DNA of 64,000 bases from Nothopassalora personata (GCA_033816765.1 CM066297.1:1-64000), one strand, 5' to 3'; counted from the stretch's first letter, positions 31,800-46,500 are shown. Made by a program: numbers and translations. The notes: a model not told the origin generated them from the letters alone.

Positions 31800-32330
31800 G
31801 TTAGAACTTTTTAGAAGTTGCCTTATAGTAGAACGTAGCTATAGAACTCGTCAAATAGTGAAAGTAAATTAAAGATCATAGGGAATATAATAGTTAGAGA
31901 GTAGTAGACTTACTTAGTTCCTTAGCTCTATCTAGAGTACTAATTTTACTTTTATTTATATTTAATACTAGACTTCTAGAACTCTTTATACCATAAATTC
32001 TATTACGTAGGCGTAATTATTGTTAGAAGTAGATTTGTATAAAGTTAAACAAACGTTAAGCATTCTATTTATTCTATAAGTTAACTTATAGGCTATCTAT
32101 AGTCTTCTATGTTTTGATCTAGTTAGAAACTAATTATTTCTAGATTAATTTTTATCTACTTGTCTAGCCCTAGCATATTGAAGCTATAGTCAATTTATTT
32201 ATAGCATAATAAATAAAAGTTCTAGTATTACACTACCTTAGATTTATAAGTAAGGTAGTAACTACTAAAAATAGAGTACATCTAATTAATAGCTAATATT
32301 ACTTTACTAAGTACGTACTAATAAAAACTA
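31800..32330 (-). repeat. Foldback arm, reverse (copy C)
   Basis: Contains the arm words TATCTAGAGTACTAATTTTA and ATTACGTAGGCGTAATTATT; its inner end near 32,300 is diverged. Confidence 0.6.
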
Positions 32331-32689
32331 GTATTAATACGCCTTAAGGTAGACTCCTAGAGCCTTTCTTCTATTAAGGATTTAACCTTCTACACTTTTT
32401 TCTATACGTAATATTACGTATATAACTTATATTTTCTACCGCTAAGCTAGTACTAGCCTATAGTAGCTAGAGTAAGCTCTTGTAGAGAATTATAATTGTA
32501 ACTTCCTAGAGTGTTTTACTATATTCCAGTATATTTATAGTAAATCTTACACTATTGTTATAGTACTTAGACTATCTTATAATAGTACTTTGTACCGCTA
32601 TATACTTTACTAAGTAGCTTTATAAAGGTTATAGATTAATGACTAGACCGTAATAATTATTACGTTACATATGCTAGAGATATAAAGAT
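32331..32689. other. RIP-degraded spacer
   Basis: AT-rich, with a possible further arm fragment around 32,460-32,620. No legible frame. Confidence 0.3.
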
Positions 32690-33050
32690 GCTAAAGGAGA
32701 CATATTAAGACAGTCTTAAATCTAAAAGCCTACTAAAGTTAGTAGATGTAAGGTAAACTTTAAGAAGGATAATAGCGCTACTAACAAGTAGAATAAGAAA
32801 GCTAAGTAGCCTAATAAGTAAAGAAAGAAGAGATTATGCTTACATAATCCTAAGAAACATACTAGTACTAGTATAGGGGCTCTTACTTCTATTATAAACA
32901 TTAATCACAATCCTTCTGGCGTAAATTTGCCTAAGAACATACTAAACAGGGATAATACTAATTGTTCTATTACGCTAGAGCTTAGTAATAATAAGTTAGG
33001 TCTGCTGATTATAGAGGTAAGTAAAATTTAAATTATAATAGAGTAAATAA
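32690..33050 (+). pseudogene. Copia fragment C: integrase-RT linker
   Basis: Similar to 40,110-40,395 of the fuller copy (block around CTAAGAACATACTAAACAGG and CTAGAGCTTAGTAATAA). It is a hydrophilic Asn/Ser-rich linker, without catalytic motifs. Confidence 0.5.
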
Positions 33051-33295
33051 TAAAGCTTAAACTTTAAATAATAATTAAAACTATAGAAGTATATCTATAC
33101 TATAGGATGCATTAAAGACATAATCTATAGTAGATATAGCGGAAGTTAGGATTAAGGCTAATAGGTAATACAAAGGATAGGATTTTTATTTAAGAATCAT
33201 AAAAAGTATACCTTTCCTTAGCCTTTCTAAAGGGCGAATACTACTACTATTTATGTACCTTAGGTCTTATTCCTTATAGCCTTCTACCCTAGAAA

Positions 33296-34178
33296 TCTAT
33301 TAAGTAGGTAGAATTATTATTAAAAGTTAACCTATAGGAAGTTATAACTAGAATATGCTATTTAATTCTATAACTTAAATCCTTGACCGTCTAGACTACT
33401 CTAATTTTAAATAGAGTTTAAAGTTTACTAGTTCGAACTATTAAACGAGCCGCTAGCCTATCGCTAGCCTATTACGGCTATAGTCAAGTTATTAATTACG
33501 TTGTAAACTAAAATTCTAATATAGTACTATCTTAGGATTATATCAAAGATAGTAACTACTAAGTATAGTAGTCCTTATCGACGTAACAGCTAATAGTACT
33601 TTATCAATTAGCTCTTCTAAGCTTCTAAACTCATAGTAATAGTAAAATAATTATAATATTAGTAATTAAGTTTTCTATAGCTACTTAGTAAAGTACTACT
33701 AGCTATTAAGTAGATATATACTACTATTCTAGGGAGTTAGTAACTTAGCTATAATACTAAGATAGTATAATACTTAAACTTCTATTTATAACACTATAAA
33801 TAACTTGACTATATCTATAATAGGCTAGCACTGGACCAGCGGCTTCGTCTATAGTTATAATTAGCTATTTTCTTCCTAAACTAAGATCTAGAACGTTCTA
33901 GGCAGTCTAGAAGTTAAGTTATAGAATAAAATAGAACTTTCTAGTTATAGCTTCTTGTAAATCTACTTTTAAGAATAGTTATACCTACGTAATAGATTAC
34001 GCGGCGTAGAAGGTGCTATAAGTCTAGAATCGAATATAAATAAGAGTAGAATTAGGTCTCTAGATAGGTATAAGGAACTAAGTAAGTCTACTACCCTTAT
34101 AACTATTATATTAACTATTATCCCTAATTTTCTACCTCTTTATTATAAATCCTAAGTATAGCTTTAGCTACAAGCCTC
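33296..34178. repeat. Foldback pair D (reverse arm then forward arm, no copia)
   Basis: Reverse arm about 33,296-33,640, forward arm about 33,660-34,178. The centre is only some 20 bp, so this is a compact foldback of about 880 bp able to form a long hairpin. Confidence 0.6.
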
Positions 34179-34430
34179 TACTCTGAATATAAATCTACAT
34201 ATTTTATCTCTTAGTTCTAAGGTACTTATAGACAATACATTATAGGATAAATTTGCTATTAGCTTCCTATACTAGGCTAAGAACCGCTATTTCTATTACT
34301 TATAGAGACGTGATAACTAGTCCTATTACTAATAGAGACGTAATAACTAGTCTCAATTTGGATATATAGTGTTTACAGTTTATAAAATCTAAAATTTGCT
34401 ATTTAGAAGCTTAAAAATTACTATTTAGAT
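34179..34430. other. RIP-degraded spacer
   Basis: AT-rich. A short duplicated word ACGTGATAACTAGTCCTATT/ACGTAATAACTAGTC at about 34,308-34,352; nothing else recognised. Confidence 0.3.
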
Positions 34431-36075
34431 AGCCTACCTAAGAATTACGTAGTCCTTAAAGAATAGTAGGCTTATAAGATAAGAGTTAACGGTAAAGGCA
34501 ATACAATCAAAGAGAATAGCTAGTAGGCTAGAAAAACATTTACAGAAATATCTTAACTAGATTATAGTAAACAATTTAGGTAAAATATTATCCTAAACCT
34601 TAGTATTGCTTATTCTATCTTACGGCTTATAACAACTATAAGATATACTATTAGGACGTAGAATAAGCGTTCTATAATAGGCCTATAGATAAAGAATTAT
34701 ACGTAGAATAGTCTTTTGATTCTAATGATATTACTATAAAAGTTAAATGTTAAATCCTACGCTACATAGCTAAGAATAAGCATCTAGAGATTAATCCTTA
34801 TACCCAAAGCCTAGATAGAATAGAGTAGGCTTTATTGTATTCAAAAAAGATAGTACTAGATTAAACACTTATATAGTAATAAAAATGTCGTACTACATAG
34901 ACGATATAGTTATATCTACTTTACTTAGAACTTATAAGGAAACCTAAGAATAATCCCTTTAATGTCCTAGAATTAAATAATCTAGGTAATAGAAGTTACT
35001 ACCTAGGAATTTAAGTTATATAGAACTGTAAAAACCGTAAAAATAGGGCTATTACTCTATCTTAAATAGAGCAATTAGTTAAGATCTAACTATAACTAAT
35101 AAGTAAGGTGTAGAAGGCACTCTACGTCTAGAGAAAAATAAGTAATGCGCTAGTTTAGAGGACAATTTCCTTTTATAAGCTAAATAGAGTCCTTAATTTA
35201 CCTAGCTACTAGAATGAGGCTAAAAATAAGCTAGGCTACTAGTTAGGTAGTTAAGTTTACTTCTAATACTAATAATTTATATTTTAGAGCCCTTAATAGG
35301 ATTTAGAAATAGCTAAATAATCTAATTGCTAACGAGCTAAGTCTAGTCTATAAAACATAGTTACTACCTCTATTAAATAGCTATAGTAATGCTAGTAAGA
35401 GAGATAGCTCTATAACTAGAGAGAGTACTATAGAATAGATATTTACCTTAGGACCTAAAGCGCCTATAAGCAGTATAGTACCCGTTTAATGTTAGTAGCG
35501 CTATGTAGTTATAAAGCTAAATATAAAGCTCTAAGATAGAATAGAATAGAATATAAAAGAGCTTAGATTCCTAAAGAGTTTATATTTTATTCTAAGAAGT
35601 AATACGGGCCTAAATTCTATCTTTACGGATTCTAAGTCCGCTATAGAACTAGCGAATAGTTGAAAGTACTACTTAAAGACTATTTTAACTTCTATATGAT
35701 ACTACTTAGTCTAAGAGTACCGATTAGCTAATATACTAGGTCTTAAGTATATTTTCATAAGAGAAAGAATAGCGGATATCTTAACTAAGGCTCTAGACTC
35801 TCTAGTGTCTAAGTGGCTATACAAATAAGTCTATTGAAGTAGCTACTTCTAGGCTAGTACTATCTTTATTCTATTTATGTTATAATTCCTATATAGGTCT
35901 CTAATAAGGCTAGCGAGTAAAAAAGCTTCGTAGTATTATTTCTTTATTAAGGTCTTTTAACGGGGTAAAGCAGTCTCTATAAGGCGTTATTTAGCTTAAT
36001 ATAAACCTTAACTCTTTAAAGTTAATTAATAGTAAAAGCCTAACATTAGAAATTAGAGTAAACTTATAGTAAATT
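34431..36075 (+). pseudogene. Copia fragment E: RT and RNase H, 5'-truncated
   Basis: Starts in the RT (block matching 40,720 onwards: DYVVLKE-type reading), passes a region like SYYLGI, and ends in RNase H with NSIFTDSKSAIELAN (about 35,600-35,650) and ADILTKALDS (about 35,770-35,800). The 3' region is shortened before the forward arm at 36,076. TAG/TAA and small indels are frequent, so this copy is older than the one at 38 kb. Confidence 0.75.
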
Positions 36076-36602
36076 ATTAGTTTATAAGCTTTATGTAGCT
36101 ACTTAGCGAAGTGCTCTTAGCTATAAAGTAAATATAAACTACTATTCTTAGTAGTTACTATCTTAGTTACGATTCTAAGATAGTAGAATACTAGAACTTG
36201 CATTTATAACGCTATAAATAACTCGACTCTAGCTATAATAGGGTAGGGCCGGACTAGCGGCTTCTAACATAGCTAGAACATGTTACTTCCTAACCATGGG
36301 AAAATCTAGAACGCTCTAGGCGGTCTAGAAGTCGAGATCTAGAATTAAATAGAATGTTCTAGCTATAACTTCTTATAAATTCACTTCTAAGAATCTCTAC
36401 GCCTACGTAACAATATACGTAGCATAGAAGGTTCTAGGAGTCTATAATGAAATATACATAAGAGTAGAATTAGCCCTCTAGATAGGTATAAGTAACGAAG
36501 CAAGTTCTACTACTTTTACTACTACTTACTGCTCTTATACCTACCATTTACTACGACTATTCTACAAATCCTAAGGCTAGCTTCCGCTACAACCTACCTT
36601 CT
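36076..36602 (+). repeat. Foldback arm, forward (copy E)
   Basis: ATTAGTTTATAAGCTTTATG to GCTTCCGCTACAACCTACCT; full-length arm of about 527 bp. Confidence 0.75.
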
Positions 36603-37435
36603 AATAGGTCATAAGCCTGAATAGCTCTTACCCTAAGGAACCTAGTCGTCCCTACTAATTCTCTACTAATTGTAAAGTAATACCTACGCCTTTTTTATAT
36701 ACCTTTAGGCGTAGAAAGAAGCGAAACTAAGCGGGAATAAGCAAAACCTAGTAAGGACCTTCGAGAAAAAAATAAGGTTTAACTTAGATAAGGATTCCAC
36801 TTACTTTGATCACACGTGCTATACCTAAAACAACAATACCTACGAGGTATATATAACCTTACGACGCGATATAGCTAATCTAGGTATACCTTTCTAATTA
36901 GCAAAGACCCCGGATTTTCAAAACCTAGGGTATTTTGACCTCTTAAAAGTTTACCATTTTAGAAACGGTAATATCTCGATAACCCTACGAGCTAAAAATA
37001 TAAATGGACCTGTTTTCGGACCGTCTATATAACGCGGACTTAACTAAAGGGCGCCTTTAGTATTATAAAGTCCCTACGAAGCGCTATTCTAAGTAACTAG
37101 CAGTTTAAGCGTTACTAGTCGCATAAAATCCTTAAGGGGAACCTACTCGCAATCCATATACTAATACGTTACGACAAAAAATAGCGAAATCTTAACGGGG
37201 GACCCTACAAAAGTAGCTAGTATCTCTCTATAAAAAGGATAAGGCATTTTTAAGCCATTGAAAATTGCTCTTATTCTTCTTTCTAAGGACGCTTCTATTC
37301 TTAATTCTAGAAACATGAAATACTAGAATTTTAAAACGTAATATCAATGTCTATTAACAATAAGACATTTAATATTACGCGTCTTAAAGGCTTAATTAAT
37401 GACTAGTTTTAGGCTCTAGAAATTAATATCAAAAG
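36603..37435. other. Partial TIR transposon end and unassigned DNA
   Basis: TAGCTCTTACCCTAAGGAAC at about 36,632 matches the left TIR at 30,089. The next 650 bp are less RIP-mutated in places (36,840-37,240) but no frame or right end is found. Confidence 0.45.
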
Positions 37436-37970
37436 ATAGGTATAGAGCGGAAGTTAGCCTTAGGATAGTCGTAGTAAATAGTAGATATAAGAGGTATAAG
37501 AGTAGTAAGTAGTAGGTATTGTAGTAAGAGTAGTTGAACTTGCTTCGTTGCTTCTACCTATCTAGAGGGCTAATTCTACTCTTATTTATATTCAATTATG
37601 GACTCCTAGAACTTTCTATGTCACGTAATCTATTACGTAGGCATACGTAGGCGTAGATATTCTTAGAAGTGGATTCGTAAGAAGTTATAGCTAGAACACC
37701 CTATTTGATTCTATAACTTGACTTCTAGACCGCGTAGAGCGTTCTAGATTTCAACATAGTTAGAAACCAGTACGTTCTAACTACTTTAGGAGCCACTAGT
37801 CCGGCCCTAGCCTATTACGGCTATAGTCGAATTATTTATAGCGTTATGAATAAGAGTTCTAGCATTCTACTATCTTAGTTACAATTAGTAACTGCTAAGA
37901 ATAGTAGTCTATAACCACTTTATAGCTAAGAGCACTTTGCTAAGTAGCTATATAAAGCTTATAAACTAAT
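37436..37970 (-). repeat. Foldback arm, reverse (copy F)
   Basis: Outer end GAGCGGAAGTTAGCCTTAGG, inner end AAGCTTATAAACTAAT, abutting the truncated copia gag. From 37,606 inward it mirrors 51,649-52,013 exactly by eye. Confidence 0.8.
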
Positions 37971-40900
37971 AATTAAAGCGTACATTATAAAAGAAGGCCT
38001 TATTAATACTATAGAGGAACCTATTACTAACGAGAAAGAAATAAAGTAAAAAGCTCTCGCCGTTATTAGGTTATCTATTAAGGACCGGCCTTTATTATGA
38101 ATATAACCTAAGAATACGGCCCTAGAAGCGTAGAATGCCTTAAAGGATTTATATAGTCCTAAAGGTTTTAATTCCTTATTCTTACTTTTAAGAGAGCTAT
38201 TTAATACTACGCTCTCTAAGAGTAATAACTTAATAGAGAAATATACGACTACTATTCGCCGTTTATACGGCGGTTTAAAGTCTAAGGGTATAGAACTACC
38301 TAAGTAAGTTATTATAGCTTAGACTTTTAATAACTTAATAGACGAATACGAGTCTTTTATTACCTCTATAAGTTAAAGTTTAAGAGCGAATATAGAGGTA
38401 TTTACTCTTAAAGAATTATTTAGTAATCTACTAGACGAGTCTTATAGATATAGCGCTAACAATAAAGAAGATAGCGCGTTATTCCTAAACAATTCTAAGA
38501 GTAAGCCTCGAAAATACAACGAGCCTAAAAGGCCGGGAAATAAGGGTCCTAAATACCCTAATTTAAATAAAAAGTGTTCTTACTGCGATAGAGAAGGACA
38601 CGACGAATCTACGTATTTTAAGAAGTATTCTAATCTAAGAAATAGGACTTTTAAGAAGAAGAATAATTATAAGTCTAGAAATAAGGCTACTAAAGAGGAT
38701 AGCGACGCTTTATCTACTAATTCTAACGAGGATAGCGAAATAGAAGTACTATTCTCTAATATAGATAACTCTAACGGTGAAGATATAGCCGTTCTTAGCG
38801 CTAAGAATAATAATAAGAGCGCTAAAAGTATAGAATCTACTAATCTTCTCCTAGATTTAGGCGCTTCCCGGTATATTATAGTAAATAGTGATTACTTTAC
38901 GACGTTTAAAGACATTGAAACTACTTTACGGTAGGGTAACGCCGGTATTAATCTCTTACGGGCGCGGCGATATTCAATTGCGATTTCAAGATATAAATAA
39001 GGTATTCCTTCTAAAGAATTGCCTCTATATGCCCGAAATAGGCGTAAATCTTATTAGTCTATTAAAATTAGACGCCCGTAACTACTATACCCGTCTTAAG
39101 AATAGGATTATTAATTTATATAGCGAAGTGAATACTCTTATAACTAGAGCTATTAAGGAAAAGTAGCTGGATAAAATAGCTATCTTTCCTCCTAAAAAAC
39201 ACAAAGAAAGTACGTACTATACTATTAAATCTAGCGAAAACAAATTACCACTTTAGTATAAAAGACTAGGTTATATTAATCCTTACGCCTTAAAAAAAAT
39301 TAGGCGTAAAAGTAGATAGATACAATCCTAGGCTCTTAAATTACGAAATTTGTATTAAAGTAAAAGCGACTTAACAAATTAATTATAATAAGGGTACGAA
39401 AGTAGAAGCCTTCCTAGATAAAGTTAGTTCCGAAATTTACGGCCCTATAGAACCTAAGACTAATTGTAGATATCGTCCTTTTATTAGCTTCATTAATAAT
39501 TATTCTAGATTTATAGAGAGGGATATTATTAAGTCTAAATCCGATGCTTTTTATTCTTTTAAAGCCTTTAAAGTACGTACGGAGAATACTTTGTCTAATA
39601 GCGCTAAAAGGCCTAGACTTCAAGTCTTAAAATTCGATAATACCTTAGAATTCTAATGTAAAGAATTTAAGGACTTATTAGATACTAGCGGTATAGTTTG
39701 CAAATTTAGTACACCTTTCTATCCTAAACAGCTATTATAGAAAGGTCTAATTATACTATAATGTCTAAAGTACGCGCTATGTTATACGAGGCTAATTTAC
39801 CTTGTTACTTTAAGGGGAAAGCAGTTTAAGTAGCGGTTTATATCTATAATATAACTCGGTACGCTAGTTTAGGGTTTAAAACACCCTACGAACTAAGGTA
39901 CGGGACTAAATATAACCTAAGTAATATAAGAGTCTTTAGTTCTATCGAGTATTATTATAATCCTAGCCCTAAAAAGCTAGAGATACGCGTTAACAAGGCT
40001 ATTCTATTAGGTTACACTAATTACGGTAATTATAAATTACTAGACCTTAATATATAACGTAATATCTTTGCTAGAGACGTAAAGTTCTTAGAGCCGATTT
40101 AGATAGTCCTAAAACTAAAGAACTTACTATAGTTAGCAATTTTAAGGTAAATAATAAGTTAAATTATAGTAAGGATAATAATACTTCTCGTAAACAAAAT
40201 TAAATAGCTACGAAGCCAGAAAGCTAAGAATTTAAAGATCTCGCTTAGTCAATGCTAGAAATCATACTAGCGATAGCGTAGAGGCTCGTAATCCTACTAG
40301 AAACCTCGATAATATTAATTTTAGCGCGAACTTGTCTAAGAACTTGCTAAACGGTGACATTATTAATCGTCCTACTACCCTAGACCTTAGTAACGAGGAC
40401 GTAGACCCGTTAGCTATAGATATTAACAATAGTTACGATCGTAATAGCGCTTATAATAGCGCTAGAATTTACATAACGATTATAATAGCAAAGAAATCAT
40501 AACTTTACGTAATGTATCTTCTAGCTCTAAGATACTTCTAGACGATAGGTTAGAGGACAAATTAGCGCTATTAGCTAACTCGGGCTAAAAATCGCCAATC
40601 CTATCACTTATAAAGACGCGATAACTAGTCCCGATAAAAATGAATAGCTAGAGTTAATAACATCCGAGATTAATAACTTAAATAAGCTTAAAACTTAGGA
40701 CTTAGTTAATCTACCTAAAGATTACGTAGCCCTTAAAGGACGGTAGGTTTATAAGACTAAGACTAACGCTAAAGGTAATATAATTAAATAGAAGAGTTAG
40801 TAGGTTATAAAGGGCTTTAAGCAAATATTTAGAGTAGATTATAATAAGACTTTTAGTACTACTTGTCGTCCCGAAACTTAGCGCGCTTTATTCTATTATA

Positions 40901-42139
40901 CGGCTTATAATAACTATAAGATACAATAATAGGACGTTCAACCAGCACTCCCTAATAGCCCTATATATAAAGAATTATACGTAGAATAGCCTTTAGGTTT
41001 TAAGGATAACACTCTAAGAGATTATTATTTAAATACGACGCTAAATAGCTTAAAGTAAGCCTCTAGATAATGGTATTTATACCTTAAGTCTATATTATAA
41101 GAAACTAGGCTTTATTCCTTTTAAGAAAGGCGAGGCGGCGTTTAAGAACGCTATTACGGGCATTATAATATTATGCTACGTAGACGATAGGCTTATATTT
41201 AGTCCTAATTGAGGACTAATAAGGGAACTAAAGGATAACCTCTCTAAGTTGCTTACATTAAGCGATCTAGGCAACGTTAATTACTATCTAGGGATCGAGG
41301 TTACACGTCACCGTAAAAATAAGTCTATTACCCTTTCTTAGGAAGGGTATTAAGATAAGATCCTTACTAGATTTAATAAGAGAGGCCTAAATCTAGTTAG
41401 TAGCCCTATAGAAAAAAGCCTCCGTCTAGAGGAAAATAAGGAATAAGCCAGTTTAGAAGATACTTGGTTATTTTAAGCCGAAGTAGGGTCCTTAATTAAA
41501 CTAGCTATTAAAACTAGGCTGGATATTAGCTACGCCGTAGGGCAGGTAGCTAAATTTGCTTCTAATCCTAATAGCTCGCCATTTCAAAGCCCTTAATAGG
41601 ATTTAGAAATACTTAAAGAATCCTAAGGCTTACGAGCTAAATCTAGTCTATAAAGCACAATCGCTACCCCTATTAAAAGGCAATAGCGATGCCGATGGGA
41701 GGGGGGGGTGATTTTACGACTGGAAAAAGTACTACGGGATATATCTTTACCTTAGGACCTAAAGCGCCTATACGTTAGCGTAGTATTCTTTAAAAATTGG
41801 TCGCGCTATTAAGTTGTGAAGCCGAGTATATAGCCCTAAAAGAGACTATAAGAGGGTTTCTCTTTTTAAGAGGTCTATACCTCGAAATAGGGATAGATAC
41901 GGGCCTTAATTCTATCTTTAACGATTCTAAATCCATAATAGAACTAGCTAATAATCCTAAGTACTACGCTAAGACTAAGCATATCAATATATAATATCAC
42001 TTAGTCTAAGAATGCGTATAAGGCAAAGTTATAAGTCTAGAGTATGTACCTATAAAAGAAGAAATAGCGGACATCTTAACTAAAGCTCTAGACTCGCCGA
42101 ATTTTAAGAGACTACGGGATTTAATTTATAGCTAGTTCT
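37971..42139 (+). pseudogene. Copia polyprotein relic F (gag-PR-IN-RT-RNase H)
   Basis: The reading starts inside gag (IIKEGLINTIEEPI), so the gag N-terminus is missing. A UBN2-type gag helix region follows (to about 38,450), then a zinc knuckle CSYCDREGHDES (about 38,577; last Cys altered), a protease motif LLLDLGAS (about 38,850), an open piece at 38,888-39,166, the pre-integrase zone and an integrase (about 39,430-39,790, SKSDAFYSFKAF). A linker leads to RT (about 40,730-41,350) and RNase H (41,797-42,120; LSCEAEYIALKE, FNDSKSIIELANNP, ADILTKALDS). Order PR-IN-RT-RH is diagnostic of Ty1/copia. Stops are mainly RIP-type; frameshifts also occur. Confidence 0.88.
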
Positions 42140-43014
42140 AGGCTAGTACTCTTTTTATCCTACTTAGGTTAAAATCCCTAAGTTAGGTTTTCAATAAGGC
42201 TAGCTAATATAAAGCTTTATACTCTTTTTCCTTTACTAAAGGTTTTTCAAGAGGTAAAGTACTCTATAAGGTGTTAATTAGCGTATAACGCCCTTGATTA
42301 TAGAGTTATTTATATAGGCCTTAATCCTAGAACGTATTTAAGGGTAATATTTATTAGTTAGTACTTTAATTATATTTCTTGAGAGGGACGCCTTAAGAGA
42401 AAGTTATATTTATTGAATTTAGATAATTCGATTATATTACAAGGGTAACCCTACGACTATAAACTAAATTTTACGATACTTTTCCTTAAATATACCTAAA
42501 AAGTTTCTAAGTTTGTAAGGGTATAGAGTTGTTATATTTCCCGTAATAAGCCGTCTCTAATATACTACTTAGAAGTAGTACTTAGATCTATATACTAGTT
42601 TATAGGTATATTATCTTATAATACTAAGTAGGTACCTACCCTATAGGGCTAGGAATACTAAAAGGTATTAGTTCTAGGCGTAACGTTACCTAAAAAGTAG
42701 GGACCCCCCGTAGAAAGTACCTTAATCCTAAAATATTTAGGAACGACTTTTAGCTATAATAAGTGACTATAGCGGAGCTTTACGATATTTGAAAGAGGTC
42801 TTTTACCTAGCTAAAAGATTATATATATCCGACTAGGAGGGTAGTTTACCCTATAGGCTCTCTAAAGTCGCGCGTACCTATACCTTATAGCGTACTCTAC
42901 TTTATATATAAGTAGAGAATTAGGCTATTTATCTATTTTAGAATAGAGTACACTCTTTAGCCTATAACCCCTCTTTATAAGTACTTTTGCCTTAATAAGT
43001 AGTGATTAGTTTAT
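42140..43014 (+). other. Copia 3' region, probable LTR remnant (copy F)
   Basis: About 875 bp matching copies A and H, with a TATA-like GTTATTTATATAGG at about 42,305. No direct repeat of it is found 5' of the gag, where the foldback arm sits instead. Confidence 0.5.
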
Positions 43015-43552
43015 AAGCTTTATATATCTACTTAGCAAAGTGCTTTTAGCTATAAAGTAGATATGAACTACTATTCTTAGTAGTTATTATCTTAGTTACG
43101 ATCCTAAGATAGTAGAATACTAGAACTTTCGCTTACATTGCTATAAATAACCTAACTATAGCCGTAAGAGGCTGGGACCGGACTGGCGGCTCCTAAGATA
43201 GTTGGAACATGTTAGTTCCTAACTATGTTGAAATCTAGAACGCTCTAGGCGGTCTAGAAGTCGAATTATAGAATTAAATAGAATGTTCTAGCTATAACTT
43301 CTTATAAATCCACTTCTAAGAATATCCACGCCTACGTAATAGATTACGTAGCATAGAAGGTTCTAGGAGTCTATAATCGAATATAAATAAGAGTAAAATT
43401 AGTCCTCTAGTTAGGCGTAAGTAACGAAGCAAGTTCTACTACTCTTACTACTATTATACCTACTACTTACTACTCTTACTACTCTTACTACTCTTATACC
43501 TACTATTTACTACAACTATCCTATATGTAAGGCTAGCTTCCGCTACAACCTC
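43015..43552 (+). repeat. Foldback arm, forward (copy F)
   Basis: ATTAGTTTATAAGCTTTATA to GGCTAGCTTCCGCTACAACC. Inverted partner of 37,436-37,970, enclosing the copia. Confidence 0.8.
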
Positions 43553-46500
43553 TCTTTCTAAAAATAAAGCTAAAAATACCTAGCTATAAAAGGCTTACGC
43601 CGGACTAGCGGCTATTATAATAGCTAAGATTACTTATTTTTCAACTATGTCTCAATCCAAAACGCTCTAGGCGTGTAGAAGTTAAGTTATAGAATAAATG
43701 GGATATATTTATTAGAACTTCTTATAAATCTACTTTAGGAATAATCACGTACATGTAATAGAATAGATACAAACCTTTCTTAATTAGGGATAATTATAAG
43801 AATAATAGTACTAAGAGTAGTAGACTAATCTAGTTTATCATACCTATCTAGAGGACTAACTATACTGTTATTTATATTTAATGATACACCCTTACAACCT
43901 TCTACGCTACGTAATCTATTAAGTAAGTATAAGTATTCTTAGAACTAGATTAATAAGAAGCTATAACTAGAATATTCTATTTTATTCTATAATTTAAGTT
44001 TTAGACTTTTTGGAGCATTCTAGACTAAAATATAGTTAGTAACTAACTGATTCTAACATTAAAGAAGTCGCTCGTCCCTTACTAGTCTATTACGGCTATA
44101 GTTAAGTTATTTATAGCGTTATAAATAAAAGCTCTAGGATAATATTATCTTAGGCTTGTAACTAAGTATTGAAAATTGATTTATAGTAGAAGCTAGCCTT
44201 AAAGATTATAGTAGAGTCGTAGTAAGTTAGGGATAATAGTTAATATAATATAATAGTCCTAAGACTAGTAGACTTGCTTAGATTTCATAGTATCTAGAGA
44301 TATAGTTTTTCTTAATAGTAGAAATTGGTATTTTTTATTATAGGTACTACAATAGAACCATAATACCTAGGGATAGTATGAAATAAGTATAATATTATGT
44401 AGTTACTTAAAGGTAACTAATTATTCTAGTAAGATCTTAAAGTTAAATTTAGTCTTTATAGAAAAGATAATCGAGATTAACTATAGCTCTATATACTAGT
44501 ATAGTCTATACTAGTAATTATAGTGTATACTAAGAATCTATACACACTATTATAATATTAAAGTAAGTATTAAGAAATTATTATTTAATAGAATAGACCT
44601 ATATCTAATATACCTTATAGTAGAGTGGAGTTGCTTTTAAAAGCTAAGTATAGTTGTAGTTAGCTTTAATCTTTAAAATATTGGTAAGTATATCTAGTAG
44701 AATACTAATAGAAGATAAGACTCTTAAGCTATAGATTACTAAGGAGTTATATACCTTTAGAGATATAGAGTTACTTCTTATATTACCTTCAAAACTAACT
44801 GGTAATTGTATAGTAATATGAATAATACTAGTAGAGATATATGATATCTCTATAGAATATAAACTATAGTCTTCTCTAGGCTTACTTTTATATAATTAAG
44901 ATTATATATAAATCTATAAATATTTTATAAGAAGTAAAGATATAAGTAGAATAAGATCTAAGTAATAAGATACTATAGATGATATAAAGCTAGGTTTAAA
45001 ATTACTAATATTGAATACAACTAGAAATCTTAAGTAAAGTCCGATATAGTATTAGTTAAAACACGCGGTATCTAGTTTTATCCAATTCGTATATTAATAT
45101 ATAATACTCTCTAAACTAGCCTCCTATAGCTATAGCTACAGATAATAGTTCTATTATCTAAGACCCTTAAATATCGATTATAATATCCCAAGACTATGTA
45201 GTTTGGGACTATTATTCCAGTAAGAAGTTACATTAATATAGAAGACTATATAATATTAGAGAAAGAGCTTTTAAGTAGAGTTAGAGGGCCTAGAACCTTT
45301 TAGATAATAGAATTAATAAATAGCTAGAATCTATAGACTACTCTTATCTTCTAAATCTCGTCTGGAACATATTTACTACTTCTAGCATAGAAATAATTCT
45401 AATATTAAGTAAAAATATATTGATAAGAAGAGAAGAGAAGTAAAAAGTTTATAGATAAGACAATTCTAGAAGTAAAAAGTAATATAATCTTACTAAAGAG
45501 CTCTATTGTTAGTAAGATAGCTATTATTATTTCTTTAGCTATTAGACATTAAAGTAAAATTACTAGTAAATAGAGAAACAATCTTTAACTTTAGATAGTA
45601 ACACTATCCTAAATATAAGACTTTTTAGTAAGATAATAAACTAGAATGGCAAAGTCTAGTATTGAAAGTTCATTTATAGTAGAAGTTAGGGTTAAGACTT
45701 ACTAGACTATAAGCTATATATTTGATATTTAGTAAGGGTATTCATACTGGAAGTAAGTAGTAAGTCTAAGAGTACTATTAATGTTACAGATACTAGAACA
45801 TTTAAGAAAGTTATAATTATACCTTTTTAAAATAGCGTACCCTAGCTACAATAGACAAGTACCGGAGTAGCGGTACTAAACATAAATTATACATGTAGTA
45901 TTACATAGATAATAGAGTCTAGAAAGTTCTAGTCTTACTAGATAGAGCGCTAGAATATAAATTCGAGTGTTCTAGAAATAACTTCTTATAAATCTACTTA
46001 GAAAAAAGTAATGCATACGTAATAGATTACGTAGCGTAGAGTACTCTAGAGATACATAACCCAATATTGATAAGAGTATAATTATCCCGTTAAATAGGAA
46101 TAAGTAATAATTTAAGTCTACTACTCTTAGAACTATTATACTAATTATTATCGTTAATTTTCTATAGCTTTACTACAATTCCTAAGGCTAGCTTCCGCTA
46201 TAAATTCACTTTCTATACAACTTATATCCTAGATAGTCCTAGTAAGTTAGAAATAATACTTAATAAAATAGTAGTAAGAGTAGTTAACGTAATTAATTTC
46301 TTAGGCCTATCTAGAGGGCTCTTTCTATACTTATATCTCATTATAGACTCCTATAACCTTTTACGCTACGTCATCTATTACGTGAGCGTAAGTACTCTTA
46401 GAAGTAGATTTATAAGAAGTTATAACTAGAACGTTTCATTTAATACTATAATAGAATTTCTATAGAGCCTAGAGTGCTCTAGATTAGATAATAATTAGAG

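Noticed and set aside
37436..43552. Foldback arms as the LTRs of the copia.
   Set aside because: They are in inverted, not direct, orientation around every copia copy, and they also occur without copia.
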